Shown: positions 19,646-28,818, counted from the stretch's first letter. The stretch: 64,000 nucleotides of DNA from Streptomyces decoyicus (GCF_019880305.1 NZ_CP082301.1:1-64000), one strand, 5' to 3'. Program-made: numbers and translations. Notes: generated by a model from the letters alone, not told the origin.

Positions 19646-20052
19646 CCCATGATCCACGGCGCGCTGCCGCCGGGCCGGAGGCCGGGCATCGCCGGCCGAC
19701 GGCGCCGGACAAGCAGCGGGCCCTGAACGTCGTTGTCCGCAACTACGCCCTCGCGCCCGTCGACAGACTCAGCCTGGACGTCGTGGCCCGGCGCTCCGGA
19801 CTCCACCCCGATCTCGTCCGGCGGTTCGTCACCCTCGGCCTGGTCGACGCCACCCGCGACCACAGCGGCCGGCTGTGGTTCGACCCGGGCGCGCCCGCAA
19901 CTCTCGCCCGCATCCAACGGCTACGGGCCGGGCTCCCCCTCAACTACGCCTCCCTCGGTCTGGTGCTCGACCTGCTCGACCGGATCAGCGAGCTGGAGGC
20001 CGCGTTGAGACGCAGCAACGCCGGCTCGAGGAGTGATGAATCGTGGATATGA
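19642..20052 (+). CDS. cbpM: CbpM-like chaperone modulator (MerR-type fold)
   Basis: A 136-residue protein. After a disordered 30-residue N-terminus comes a MerR-like helical fold ([54 protein letters not shown]). In Escherichia coli CbpM binds the J-domain of CbpA and inhibits it, so this gene likely tunes the adjacent J-protein. An HspR-like DNA-binding role is the alternative, but the HspR operator is not seen. It overlaps the J-protein stop by 4 nt and the clpB start by 10 nt, which points to translational coupling. Confidence 0.8.
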   Translation: MTHDPRRAAAGPEAGHRRPTAPDKQRALNVVVRNYALAPVDRLSLDVVARRSGLHPDLVRRFVTLGLVDATRDHSGRLWFDPGAPATLARIQRLRAGLPLNYASLGLVLDLLDRISELEAALRRSNAGSRSDESWI

Positions 20053-22685
20053 ACCGGCTCACCCAGAAGTCCCAGGAAGCCCTTCAGGAAGCGCAGACGA
20101 TCGCCGGCCGGATGGACCAGACCGAGGTCGACGGTGAGCATCTGCTGCTCGCGCTCCTCGACCAGCCGGACGGGCTGGTGCCGCGGCTCTTCGACCAAGC
20201 GGGCGCCGACACCAAGGCGTTGCGCGCCTCGCTCATGAACGAGCTGTCACGCAGACCGAAGGTGACCGGACCCGGCGCCACACCCGGCCAGGTGTACGTC
20301 ACCCAGCGGCTGGCCAAGCTGCTGGACACCGCCGAGCAGGAGGCCAAGCGGCTCAAGGACGAATATGTGTCCGTGGAGCACCTCGTCCTGGCACTGGCCG
20401 ATGAGGGCTCCAGGACCGCGGCGGGACGTCTGCTCAAGGAACACGGCATCACCAAGGACGTCTTCCTCTCCGCGCTGACCCGCATCCGCGGCAACCAGCG
20501 GGTCACCTCGGCGACGCCCGAGGCCGCGTACGAGGCGTTGGAGAAGTACGGCCGTGATCTGGTCGCCGAGGCGCGCAGCGGCAAGAAGGACCCGGTGATC
20601 GGCCGGGACGCGGAGATCCGCCGCGTCACCCAGATCCTCAGCCGCAAGACGAAGAACAACCCCGTGCTGATCGGCGATCCGGGCGTCGGCAAGACGGCCA
20701 TCGTGGAGGGCCTGGCACAGCGGATCGTCCGCGGCGACGTCCCCGAGGGGCTGCGCGAGAAGACCATCTTCTCCCTCGACATGAGCTCGCTGGTGGCGGG
20801 CGCCAAATACCGCGGTGAGTTCGAGGAACGACTGCAGGCCGTGCTGAGCGAGGTCAAGGCCGCCGAGGGGCGCATCCTGCTCTTCGTCGACGAACTCCAC
20901 ACCGTCGTCGGCGCCGGCGGCGGCGCCGAGGGCGCCATGGACGCCGGCAACATGCTCAAGCCGATGCTCGCCCGCGGTGAGCTGCACATGATCGGCGCCA
21001 CCACGCTGGAGGAGTACCGCAAGCACGTCGAGTCCGACGCCGCCCTCGAACGCCGCTTCCAGCAGGTCATGGTGGACGAGCCGAGCGTGGAGGACACCGT
21101 CTCCATCCTCCGCGGCCTGCGCGAGCGTCTCGAGGTCTTCCACGGCGTGAAGATCCAGGACACCGCGCTGGTCGCCGCGGCCACCCTCAGCCACCGCTAC
21201 ATCTCCGACCGCTTCCTGCCGGACAAGGCCATCGACCTCGTCGACGAGGCCTGCGCCCGGCTGCGCACCGAGATCGACTCCATGCCGGCCGAACTCGACG
21301 AGATCACCCGCCGGGTGACCCGTCTGGAGATCGAGGATGCGGCCCTCGCAAAGGAGACCGACGCCGCCAGCCGTAAGCGGCTGGAGGAGCTCCGGCGCGA
21401 ACTATCCGACCTGCGCGCCGAGGCCGACGCCATGAACGCCCAGTGGGAGGCCGAACGCCAGGCCATCCGGCGGGTCCAGCAACTGCGCCAGGAACTGGAA
21501 CAGGTGCGTCAGGAAGCGGAGGAGGCCGAACGCAACTACGACCTCAACCGCGCCGCCGAACTGCGCTACGGCACACTCACCGAACTCGAACGCCGGCTGG
21601 CCGCCGAAGAGGAGGCGCTCGCCGCCAAGCAGGGCGATACCCGGCTCCTGCGCGAGGTCGTCACGGAGGACGAGATCGCCGAGATCGTCGCCGCCTGGAC
21701 CGGCATCCCGGTGACCCGGCTGCAGGAAGGCGAGCGGGAGAAGCTGCTGCGGCTCGACGAGATCCTCACCGAGCGGGTGATCGGCCAGGACGAGGCCGTC
21801 AAGCTGGTCACCGATGCCATCATCCGGGCCCGCTCCGGCATCCGCGACCCGCGCCGTCCCATCGGCTCGTTCATCTTCCTCGGCCCCACCGGCGTCGGAA
21901 AGACCGAACTGGCCAAGGCGCTCGCCGCGGCACTCTTCGACACCGAGGAGAGCATCGTCCGTCTCGACATGAGCGAGTACCAGGAACGGCACACCGTCAG
22001 CAGACTGGTCGGAGCGCCGCCCGGATACGTCGGCTACGAGGAGGGCGGCCAGCTCACCGAGGCGGTACGCCGCAAGCCCTACTCCGTGGTCCTGTTCGAC
22101 GAGGTCGAGAAGGCACACGCCGATGTCTTCAACACCTTGCTGCAGGTACTCGACGACGGCCGGATCACCGACGCCCAAGGCCGTACCGTCGACTTCCGCA
22201 ACACCGTCGTCATCATGACCTCCAACATCGGATCCGCCCATCTGCTCGACGGGGTGACCCCCGAGGGCGAGATCAAACCCGAGGCACGGGCCCTGGTCAT
22301 GGGCGAACTGCAAAGCCACTTCCGCCCCGAGTTCCTCAACCGCGTCGACGACGTCGTGCTGTTCAAGCCGCTGGGCATGGACCAGATCAAGCGCATCGTC
22401 GAGCTGCAGTTCAACGACCTGCGCCGGCGCCTGGCCGAACGTCAGATCAGCGTCGAGCTCACCGACCAGGCCCGCGAGCTCATCGCCCAGCAGGGCTTCG
22501 ACCCCGTCTACGGGGCACGGCCGCTGCGCCGCTTCATCTCGCACGAGGTCGAAACACTCGTCGGACGGGCCCTGATCCGCGGCGATGTACAGGACGGCTC
22601 GACGATCCGGGTCGACGCCCAGAACGGTGAACTGGTCGTGACGTACGACAGGCCGGCCCAGGCCGACCACGGGATGGCTGCGTGA
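20043..22685 (+). CDS. clpB: Disaggregase ClpB
   Basis: An AAA+ unfoldase of about 880 residues. The Clp N-domain (1-150) starts [18 protein letters not shown]1 has Walker A GDPGVGKT near residue 211. A coiled-coil middle domain (about 405-530) marks ClpB rather than ClpA/ClpC. NBD2 has Walker A GPTGVGKT near residue 614 and Walker [11 protein letters not shown]. There is no ClpP-binding loop. It threads aggregated protein through its hexameric pore together with DnaK. GTG 20043, 6 nt after GAGGAGTG, or ATG 20049 may start it. The gene is intact, overlaps the thioredoxin start by 4 nt, and lacks the extended N-terminus of ClpK/ClpG. Confidence 0.96.
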   Translation: MDMNRLTQKSQEALQEAQTIAGRMDQTEVDGEHLLLALLDQPDGLVPRLFDQAGADTKALRASLMNELSRRPKVTGPGATPGQVYVTQRLAKLLDTAEQEAKRLKDEYVSVEHLVLALADEGSRTAAGRLLKEHGITKDVFLSALTRIRGNQRVTSATPEAAYEALEKYGRDLVAEARSGKKDPVIGRDAEIRRVTQILSRKTKNNPVLIGDPGVGKTAIVEGLAQRIVRGDVPEGLREKTIFSLDMSSLVAGAKYRGEFEERLQAVLSEVKAAEGRILLFVDELHTVVGAGGGAEGAMDAGNMLKPMLARGELHMIGATTLEEYRKHVESDAALERRFQQVMVDEPSVEDTVSILRGLRERLEVFHGVKIQDTALVAAATLSHRYISDRFLPDKAIDLVDEACARLRTEIDSMPAELDEITRRVTRLEIEDAALAKETDAASRKRLEELRRELSDLRAEADAMNAQWEAERQAIRRVQQLRQELEQVRQEAEEAERNYDLNRAAELRYGTLTELERRLAAEEEALAAKQGDTRLLREVVTEDEIAEIVAAWTGIPVTRLQEGEREKLLRLDEILTERVIGQDEAVKLVTDAIIRARSGIRDPRRPIGSFIFLGPTGVGKTELAKALAAALFDTEESIVRLDMSEYQERHTVSRLVGAPPGYVGYEEGGQLTEAVRRKPYSVVLFDEVEKAHADVFNTLLQVLDDGRITDAQGRTVDFRNTVVIMTSNIGSAHLLDGVTPEGEIKPEARALVMGELQSHFRPEFLNRVDDVVLFKPLGMDQIKRIVELQFNDLRRRLAERQISVELTDQARELIAQQGFDPVYGARPLRRFISHEVETLVGRALIRGDVQDGSTIRVDAQNGELVVTYDRPAQADHGMAA

Positions 22686-23134
22686 GCACAGTGACAACGA
22701 GCCGGAGCAAGACGGTCGTCTGTGAGTCGTGCGGCCGCAAGAACCGGGTGCCGGCAGCGGGGGACGGGCGCCCCAAATGCGGAAACTGCGGTACCCCGTT
22801 GCCCTGGATCGTCGATGCCGGCGATGACGACTTCGCGGAGATCGCCGATAAAGCGGCGCCCATCGTCCTCGTCGACCTCTGGGCCACCTGGTGCGGTCCC
22901 TGCCGCATGGTCAGCCCCGCACTGGAACAGGTCGCCCGCGAGCTCGCCGGAAAGATCAAACTCGTCAAGGTCGATGTCGACCAGGCCCCCAGGCTGTCCC
23001 AGCGATTCCAGGTGCAGGCCGTGCCGACCCTGCTCCTTCTCGACCAGGGAGAGGCGATTGCGCGACAGGCCGGCGCCGCCCCCGCCCACGTGCTGCGCCA
23101 ATGGGTCGAGGAGACCATCGCGGGTCGCCGCTGA
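22682..23134 (+). CDS. Thioredoxin with N-terminal zinc ribbon
   Basis: A 150-residue thioredoxin of the Trx2/TrxC type. CESCGRKN and CGNCGTPLP form a zinc ribbon in the first 35 residues. The thioredoxin fold has active site WATWCGPCR near residue 73 and the cis-Pro segment [10 protein letters not shown]. It reduces disulfides in the cytosol, and zinc-ribbon thioredoxins are often oxidative or heat-stress proteins. GTG 22682 overlaps the clpB stop (GTGA). Its natural reductase would be expected nearby, but the flavoprotein encoded at 23426 lacks the usual redox cysteines. Confidence 0.92.
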   Translation: MSTVTTSRSKTVVCESCGRKNRVPAAGDGRPKCGNCGTPLPWIVDAGDDDFAEIADKAAPIVLVDLWATWCGPCRMVSPALEQVARELAGKIKLVKVDVDQAPRLSQRFQVQAVPTLLLLDQGEAIARQAGAAPAHVLRQWVEETIAGRR

Positions 23135-23162
23135 GCCCGTCCGCCAAGGAAGGACGACCATC

Positions 23163-23426
23163 ATGACTACCGAAAGCGACTGGCACCTGTCGCTCGTGCG
23201 CCCGGTAACGCCGCGCACCCCCGAGGGCTGCGAGGAGTGCCTGCGCCTCGGCTCTCCCTGGGTGCACCTCAGGCTGTGCCTGACCTGCGGACACGTCGGA
23301 TGCTGCGACTCCTCGCCACTCAAGCACGCCCGTCTGCACGCCGCCAACGTCGGCCACCCCATCGTGCAGCCCCTCGAGCCGGGAGAGAACTGGCGCTGGT
23401 GTTACGTCCACGAGGCCGTGGTCTGA
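23163..23426 (+). CDS. UBP-type zinc-finger protein
   Basis: An 87-residue protein made almost wholly of a UBP-type zinc finger: CEECLRLGSPWVHLRLC, TCGHVGCCDSS, KHARLHAANVGHP and WRWCYVHE supply the Cys and His ligands. In eukaryotes this finger binds the ubiquitin C-terminus. In actinobacteria it occurs as a stand-alone protein of unknown partner, often beside thioredoxin-reductase-like flavoproteins, as here. Its stop overlaps the next gene as TGATG, so the two proteins are probably made together. Confidence 0.88.
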   Translation: MTTESDWHLSLVRPVTPRTPEGCEECLRLGSPWVHLRLCLTCGHVGCCDSSPLKHARLHAANVGHPIVQPLEPGENWRWCYVHEAVV

Positions 23427-25171
23427 TGACTGCCGCGGGTCCGGACGGGATACCCACCGAAACCCCCGACCAGCACGGCGCCTACCCCCGGCTGACGCCG
23501 GAACAGCTCGATGCGCTGGCCCAGTACGGCGAGTACCGCCCCGCGCGGCGGGGCGAGGTGCTGTTCCGCGAGGGCGAACCGTGCGAGGAGTTCCTTGCCA
23601 TCGTCAGCGGGATGGTCGAGGTCATCCACGACTACGGCGGTCCCGACCAACGCACCGTGGCGGTACACGGCCCCGGCCGCTTTCTGGGGGAACTCGGTCT
23701 GCTCGAAGGGCAGACGGCGTTCGACACCGCGGTCGTACGCAAGCCCGGCCAGGTCCTCGCGGTCCCGGTGGAGCGCCAGCGGGCCCTGGTGGCACGCGAT
23801 CCAGCCCTCGGGGACCTGATTCTGCGCGCCTACCTCGGCCGCCGGTCCCTGCTCATCGGCCTAGGCGCCGGCTTCCGGATCCTGGGCTCGTGCTACTCGC
23901 CCAACACCCTGCGACTGCGTGAATTCGCCGCCCGCAACCGGCTACCACACCGATGGATCGACCTGGAGAAGGACAAGGAAGCCGAGGCGCTGCTGCGCCG
24001 GTTCGGCATCCGTCCGGACGAGACCCCGGTCGTCATGTGGAAGGGAGAGCAAATACTGCGCAATCCCAGCATCGCGGACCTCGCCCGCCTCATCGGACTC
24101 CCCACCTCTGCGCACGGCGACGGTGAATTCGACCTGGTGGTGATCGGCGCGGGCCCGGCCGGGCTCGCCGCCGCGGTCTACGGCTCATCCGACGGCCTCG
24201 TCACCGTAGCCGTCGACGCCATGGCCACCGGAGGCCAGGCCGCCACCTCCTCGCGCATCGAGAACTATCTGGGCTTCCCGTCCGGGATCTCGGGTGGCGA
24301 ACTCATGGAACGCTCGGTGCTCCAGGCCCGCAAATTCGGCGCACAGCTCACCGTTCCCGCCGAGGCCACCTCGCTCGAACCGCGCGACGGCCGGTACACC
24401 CTCACCTTCGCGGACGGCTCCGAGATCCGGGCCGCCACCATCGTCCTGGCCTCGGGAGTGCGCTACCGCAGGCTCGACGTCCCGGGCATCGACCGGCTGG
24501 AAGGCTCCAGCGTCTACTACGCCGCCACCCTCCACGAAGCCAACCTGTGCCGGATGGACCCCGTGGCCGTGGTCGGCGGGGGCAACTCCGCAGGCCAGGC
24601 GGTGCTCTTCCTCGCCGAATACGCACCCAAGGTGTATCTGATCGTCCGCAGCGGCGACCTCGGCAAGGACATGTCACGCTATCTGGTGGACCAGGTGACA
24701 CGCCATCCGAAGGTCGAGGTGCTGACCCACACCGAAGTGCGCCAGGTCAACGGAGAGGGCGCCCTGCAGTCGTTGACCGTGGAGGACAACGCCTCCGGCG
24801 ACCGTCGCGAACTGCCGGCCCACGCCCTGTTCGTGTTCATCGGCGCCCGGCCGCACACCGAGTGGCTGAAGGACGTGGTCGCGCTGGACCGACCGGGGTT
24901 CGTGCTCACCGGCGCCGACGCCCGGGCAGTGGCCGACGAGAACATCTGGGAATCGCTCGGGCGCGGGCCACTGATGCTGGAGACCACGATGCCGGGTGTC
25001 TTCGCCGCGGGTGACGTCAGGAGCGGGTCGGTCAAGCGGGTCGCCTCCGCCGCGGGGGAAGGCGCCATAGCCGTCCGACTCGTCCATGAACACCGGGCCC
25101 AGGAAGGCAATCTCGTCCGCGGGTCCGGCGTGAGCGAGCCTCGGTCCGTGCCGGGCCAGTCGGTGTCCTGA
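23426..25171 (+). CDS. cNMP-domain / Grx-like / thioredoxin-reductase-like flavoprotein
   Basis: A 581-residue three-part protein. Residues 20-140 are a cyclic-nucleotide-binding-type beta barrel (RRGEVLFREGEPCEEFLAI, GRFLGELGLLEGQ). Residues 150-225 form a glutaredoxin/thioredoxin-like fold (GSCYSPNTLRLREFA, DETPVVMWKG). Residues 235-565 form an FAD/NAD(P)H module with GAGPAGLAAAV near 240, GGGNSAGQA near 385 and GVFAAGDVRSG. The CxxC redox pair of thioredoxin reductase, normally in the NADPH domain, is missing; the corresponding place reads YYAATLHEANLC. Direct thioredoxin reduction by the classical route is therefore doubtful. It may act as a ferredoxin-type or regulated oxidoreductase. 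It is the last gene of the operon. Confidence 0.85.
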   Translation: MTAAGPDGIPTETPDQHGAYPRLTPEQLDALAQYGEYRPARRGEVLFREGEPCEEFLAIVSGMVEVIHDYGGPDQRTVAVHGPGRFLGELGLLEGQTAFDTAVVRKPGQVLAVPVERQRALVARDPALGDLILRAYLGRRSLLIGLGAGFRILGSCYSPNTLRLREFAARNRLPHRWIDLEKDKEAEALLRRFGIRPDETPVVMWKGEQILRNPSIADLARLIGLPTSAHGDGEFDLVVIGAGPAGLAAAVYGSSDGLVTVAVDAMATGGQAATSSRIENYLGFPSGISGGELMERSVLQARKFGAQLTVPAEATSLEPRDGRYTLTFADGSEIRAATIVLASGVRYRRLDVPGIDRLEGSSVYYAATLHEANLCRMDPVAVVGGGNSAGQAVLFLAEYAPKVYLIVRSGDLGKDMSRYLVDQVTRHPKVEVLTHTEVRQVNGEGALQSLTVEDNASGDRRELPAHALFVFIGARPHTEWLKDVVALDRPGFVLTGADARAVADENIWESLGRGPLMLETTMPGVFAAGDVRSGSVKRVASAAGEGAIAVRLVHEHRAQEGNLVRGSGVSEPRSVPGQSVS

Positions 25172-25535
25172 CGCCGGCCGTCCTCCTGCTGGTCGCCGGT
25201 GCGGCGCTGGGGTCGTGGCTCGCGCTGGCGGGCGGCTGGGGGCTCGCCTACGTATCACGGCGGCTGAGCCGGGCCGAGGCCAAGTTCGCGGCGCTCGGCG
25301 TGCCGGGGATCGTCGTCGGCGGCATGGTGGTGTGGCTGTGGGGCCGGTTCGACGGGCGGTGGGGCGAGCCCATCGCCCAGGGACGGCTGGGGCAGGAGAT
25401 GGCCGAGGGGCTGCCGGGGATCGTGCGGGTGGCGGCGGTCGCCTCGGCGTTGTTCCTGGTGTGGCGGATGCGGCGGGTGCCCCGCCGAGGGGGCCGGGGT
25501 CGTGCCTCCCTGACCGGGGATGCCGCCGCAGGCAC
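25172..25535 (+). pseudogene. Membrane-protein remnant cut by the island boundary
   Basis: Directly after the reductase stop, an open frame without any ATG or GTG reads VLLLVAGAALGSWLALAGG (one helix), SRAEAKFAALGVPGIVVGG and VRVAAVASALFLVWRMRR (further helices). It looks like the C-terminal half of a membrane protein whose start was lost. The frame runs without a stop into the HAD gene. The junction probably marks the right end of the inserted chaperone segment. Confidence 0.5.
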
Positions 25536-25545
25536 AATGACAGGC

Positions 25546-26190
25546 ATGGCTGCACACTCCCTGACGGTCGGCTTCGACCTCGACATGACCCTGATCGACT
25601 CCCGCCCGGGAATCAAGGCCCTCTATCAGGAGCTGTCGGCCAGGACCGGCACCTTCATCGACGCCGACCTCGCGGCGAGCCGGCTGGGGCCCCCGCTGGA
25701 GCAGGAGATCCGCCACTGGTTCCCCGAGGAGCAGGTGGCGGAGACCGCCGCTCTCTTCCGCGAGCTGTATCCGCAGTACGCGGTCGCGGCGACGCCCGCC
25801 CTGCCCGGCGCCCGGGAGGCCATCGACGCGATCCACGCGGCGGGCGGCCGGGCGATCGTGGTGACCGCGAAGTACGAGCCCAACGCCAAGCTGCACCTGG
25901 AACACCTCGGCCTCGACGTGGACGCCCTCTTCGGCTCCCTGTGGGCGAAGGGCAAGGCCGAGGCGCTGCGCAAGCACGACGCGCAGATCTACGTCGGCGA
26001 CCACATCGGCGACATCGTCGGGGCGCACACCGCGGGCGCACTGTCCGTCGCGGTCGCCACCGGCCCGTGCGACGCCACGGAACTGCGCAACGCCGGTGCC
26101 GAGGTGGTGCTCGCGGACCTGACGGAGTTCCCGTCCTGGCTGGCGCGCTATGTGGCGGAAGGGGCGGACGGGGGCGACGCCGCCACCTGA
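25546..26190 (+). CDS. HAD-superfamily phosphatase
   Basis: A 214-residue haloacid-dehalogenase-type hydrolase. Motif I, GFDLDMTLIDS near residue 9, has the nucleophile Asp and the acid Asp. Motif II is IVVTAKYEP (Thr). Lys follows in WAKGKAEAL. Motif IV, IYVGDHIGDIVGA, holds the metal-binding Asp pair. A helical cap lies between motifs I and II, as in phosphoglycolate-phosphatase-like enzymes. The substrate is unknown. ATG 25546 is preferred; ATG 25537 is also in frame. Confidence 0.85.
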   Translation: MAAHSLTVGFDLDMTLIDSRPGIKALYQELSARTGTFIDADLAASRLGPPLEQEIRHWFPEEQVAETAALFRELYPQYAVAATPALPGAREAIDAIHAAGGRAIVVTAKYEPNAKLHLEHLGLDVDALFGSLWAKGKAEALRKHDAQIYVGDHIGDIVGAHTAGALSVAVATGPCDATELRNAGAEVVLADLTEFPSWLARYVAEGADGGDAAT

Positions 26191-26192
26191 CG

Positions 26193-26570
26193 GCGCTGAG
26201 CCGTGGCGGAACGGACCACTCCAGCCGCGGCGACCAGAAAAACGAGACCATCAGCATGCACACCCAGTAGAAGACGGACGGCAGCGGTTCGGTCCCGAGG
26301 AACAGCGGCGCCACCGTGGCGAGAGTGGCCGCTGCGCCAACTAGGAACGTGATCGCGCCGATTCGGACCAGCAGATCCCCAGCCAGGGGAGTTTCGTCGC
26401 GAGAGCCTCCTCGAAGCGCCCTCGTCGCTCGGGGGCATGAGGTGGGCGGCGCCGCCGGCCAGGGTCGACCATGGCACCCAGTCCCACCGGTGCCCGACCG
26501 GCAGCGGCACAGGGGTGTGGACACGGAGAAGGCGCCGCACCCGCAGGTGCAGCGCCGTCGTCTCCGTCAA
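26193..26570 (-). pseudogene. Small membrane protein, frameshifted
   Basis: The minus strand from 26570 gives HRWDWVPWSTLAGGAAHLMPP, read in parts, then FEEALATKLPWLG in another frame. DLLVRIGAITFLVGAAATL and VFYWVCMLMVSFFW follow in a third, forming two membrane helices. Reassembled, this is a protein of about 120 residues. Its frame then runs into antisense of the HAD gene without the expected stop. Two frame changes suggest decay, or sequencing errors. Confidence 0.5.
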
Positions 26571-26726
26571 GGCTTAGCCGTTCAGCTCGCGTCGGTCGAC
26601 TCCAGCGCCGACTGGGCCCGCACACTGTAGGCATCCAAACAACGCAGCTCCGCTGCCTGCCCTTCGGGCTCGAAGCGAAGACCCCAGAAAGATCGCCCTG
26701 GTCTGCGATGGCCTGCCCGCCGCGCG

Positions 26727-26760
26727 TAGAAGCCCCGCCGGACCATTCCGGCGGGGCTTC
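26727..26760. terminator. Strong hairpin terminator-like structure
   Basis: GAAGCCCCGCCGGA and its complement form a near-perfect 14-15 bp stem with a 3-5 nt loop, followed by CTCGTCTC rather than a T tract. This is typical of actinobacterial terminators. It could serve either strand. No intact gene ends immediately upstream. Confidence 0.65.
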
Positions 26761-27066
26761 TCGTCTCACGTGCTCTCACACGCGTCTCACAGACTGTGTG
26801 GACGCCCCCGGATTCAGGGCTCCGACATGGCCTTGGGAGCCATTCACCGGTTCGGCTGGACGCCCCAGGACACGGGTTACGACCTGTGCCAGGTGGGACC
26901 GTATGAGTCAGAGCGGGTGGCCACCGCTCTGCGGCCACGGTCGGAGGATTGCTGCCCTGCGCCAGCAGCGTGAGAGCGAGCGGGGCACCCTTCCTTCGAG
27001 CGTAAAATCGAACAGCGCACGCGCAAGAATCCGCTGAAGTATCCGGAGTGCCCGGCACGAAAGCGG
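26761..27066. other. Intergenic, no gene recognised
   Basis: No supported gene. The last 90 bp are open in frame with the next protein (SFERKIEQRTRKNPLKYPEC) but contain no start codon, so they may be its lost 5' part. Confidence 0.4.
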
Positions 27067-28485
27067 GTGCTCGTGCCTCGGTCAGATGCGGACCCTCCGT
27101 CGACGGCACACCTGCACGACGGGAACCGCCTCGCGATGTGTCGTCCGGACGTGGCCGAGGACCGGGACTACGGCAAGAACTACCCGCACACCCCTGATGA
27201 CGTCTCGGTCAGCTCAAGCGCGAGGGCGTGGTTCGGGAAGTGTCCGACAGGCAGTCATCCCTCCTATCCATCGAAAGTCAGTACACGCACCCGCGAGAGG
27301 TTTCCGGCGAAGTGCCCCGAGTGCCCGCGCCGTCCGATGCTCGCCTTCCGGGTCACCGATGAGAACCGCCTGTCCATCCACCGCCCGGACCTGGTCCGGT
27401 CGTGGAACAAGGAGCGGAACCTTCCCCTCACTCCGGAACAGGTGTCGCTGGCCAGCAGCAAGACCGTCATCTGGGACTGCCTCGACAATCCCGGGCATCC
27501 GTCCTGGCCCGCGGCCGTCTCCGACCGCGTCGGAAGCGCAACGAGGGAGGGCACCGGTTGCCCTGATTGCTCGCTCGTCCGCACCTCTCGCCCCGAACTG
27601 CGGCTCAAGGCCGAGCTGAGCCGTTTCCTGACCGTCGATCCGGAACCGAACAAGGCACTCGTCGACGGCGGAGCGCGGGAAGAGGTCGACATCGCAGACC
27701 CGGGGCGCCGGCTCGTCGTCGAATTCGACGGCGCATATTTCCACGGCCGCCCCGGCGGCCTGGAGCGCGACATTGCGAAGACCCGCCACCTCAGGGACTC
27801 GGGCTGGACCGTCGTCCCCGTCCGGGAGCACGGCCTCACCAAGGTCGACCCTGGCTTCGACATCACCGTCGACAAGGACGCCCACCCCTACAAGGTCGCG
27901 GTCGCAGTGGTCGAGCACCTTGTGCTCCTCGGTTTCATCTCTGCCACCACCGCTGAGACTTACGTTCAAGCAGGTGCCCTGCAGGCCAAAGAACTGTCGG
28001 ATGCCTGGATAGCCGAGCGCCTCGGCAGCGCTTTTGCCAAAGCCGAGCGCGATACCGTCAGCGACAAATGGGATCGGATGCACGCCACCCTGGAGAGCTT
28101 CCAGGCACGCTTCGGGCACTGCCGCGTCCCGGACGGCATCCTCATCCAGGGTGTTGACCTGCGTACTTGGTGCTACTCACAGCGGGCCGCCCACCGACAG
28201 GGAAAGCTCGCAGAGGACCGGCGACAGCGCTTGGGGGCGATCCCGTCCTGGACCTTCGATGCTTGGAACGGAAAGTTTTGGGACGGCCACGAGAAATTTC
28301 AGAACGCCTTCAACTGGAGCGGCGCCGGCCAGCGCAACCCCCGAGGCTGCAACCGAGGAGGCTCAGCAAGCCCGACGGTGGGCCCAGAAGCTGCGCGCAA
28401 GGCGCCGCAACCGGCTTGTGGAAGGACGGGACCTCCCGGCGTATCAGGTGCGTCCGGCACGGTGGTGCGGTTCCGCGTCCGGTAG
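27067..28485 (+). CDS. Zinc-ribbon / PD-(D/E)XK nuclease / helicase-associated-domain protein, probably degenerate
   Basis: A 472-residue frame. Residues 10-175 hold two treble-clef zinc-ribbon repeats of the DUF4379 type (RPDLVRSWNKERN, VIWDCLDNPGHPSW, GCPDCS). Residues 185-290 resemble a Vsr/DUF559-like nuclease (EEVDIADPGRRLVVEFDGAY, then HLRDSGWTVVPVREHGL). Residues 330-415 look like a helicase-associated domain (LESFQARFGHCRVPD, RLGAIPSWTFDAWNGKFW). A DNA-processing or anti-phage role is plausible. The frame lacks a good start: conserved-looking codons continue upstream of GTG 27067. Near 28300 the natural continuation (EEAQQARRWAQKLRARRR) moves to another frame, so both ends may be damaged. 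Confidence 0.6.
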   Translation: MLVPRSDADPPSTAHLHDGNRLAMCRPDVAEDRDYGKNYPHTPDDVSVSSSARAWFGKCPTGSHPSYPSKVSTRTRERFPAKCPECPRRPMLAFRVTDENRLSIHRPDLVRSWNKERNLPLTPEQVSLASSKTVIWDCLDNPGHPSWPAAVSDRVGSATREGTGCPDCSLVRTSRPELRLKAELSRFLTVDPEPNKALVDGGAREEVDIADPGRRLVVEFDGAYFHGRPGGLERDIAKTRHLRDSGWTVVPVREHGLTKVDPGFDITVDKDAHPYKVAVAVVEHLVLLGFISATTAETYVQAGALQAKELSDAWIAERLGSAFAKAERDTVSDKWDRMHATLESFQARFGHCRVPDGILIQGVDLRTWCYSQRAAHRQGKLAEDRRQRLGAIPSWTFDAWNGKFWDGHEKFQNAFNWSGAGQRNPRGCNRGGSASPTVGPEAARKAPQPACGRTGPPGVSGASGTVVRFRVR

Positions 28486-28572
28486 GGCCCGGTCGGGCCC
28501 AGCGCGGGGATATCCAGCATGCTCGCTCTCCTTTCCTTCCGGCGAGTCACGGGGCGGACGGTGATCAGGGGG

Positions 28573-28805
28573 TCAGCGCGCCGCGGCCGTCACGGCACGG
28601 CGCTGACGGGTCTCGGCCGCGAGGTCGTGGAGCACGGCCACGGTGGCGTCCCGGCCCATGCAGGCATCGGTGACGCTCTGGCCGAACACGGGCTCTTCGA
28701 GGCTGAGTTCCTGGCGCCCGGAGATCAGCAAGCCCTCCAGCCTGACGCCGCGGATGTCCGTGTTGCCGGCCGCGACCTGCGCCCCGACCTCCCGTGCGAC
28801 ACCGC
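28573..28805 (-). pseudogene. DAHP synthase (type I) C-terminal fragment
   Basis: About 75 residues match the end of 3-deoxy-7-phosphoheptulonate synthase: GAQVAAGNTDIRGVRLEGLL, then SLEEPVFGQSVTDACMG and VAVLHDLAAE. The enzyme makes the first shikimate-pathway intermediate. The remaining roughly 280 residues, with the active site, are absent, and upstream DNA is unrelated. Confidence 0.75.
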
Positions 28806-28818
28806 GTGCAGCAAGCTG

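Noticed and set aside
16139..19657. 1172-residue open frame antisense to dnaK-grpE-cbpA
   Set aside because: It mirrors the codon pattern of the real chaperone genes (GC-rich third positions) and has no family motif, so it is a shadow frame.
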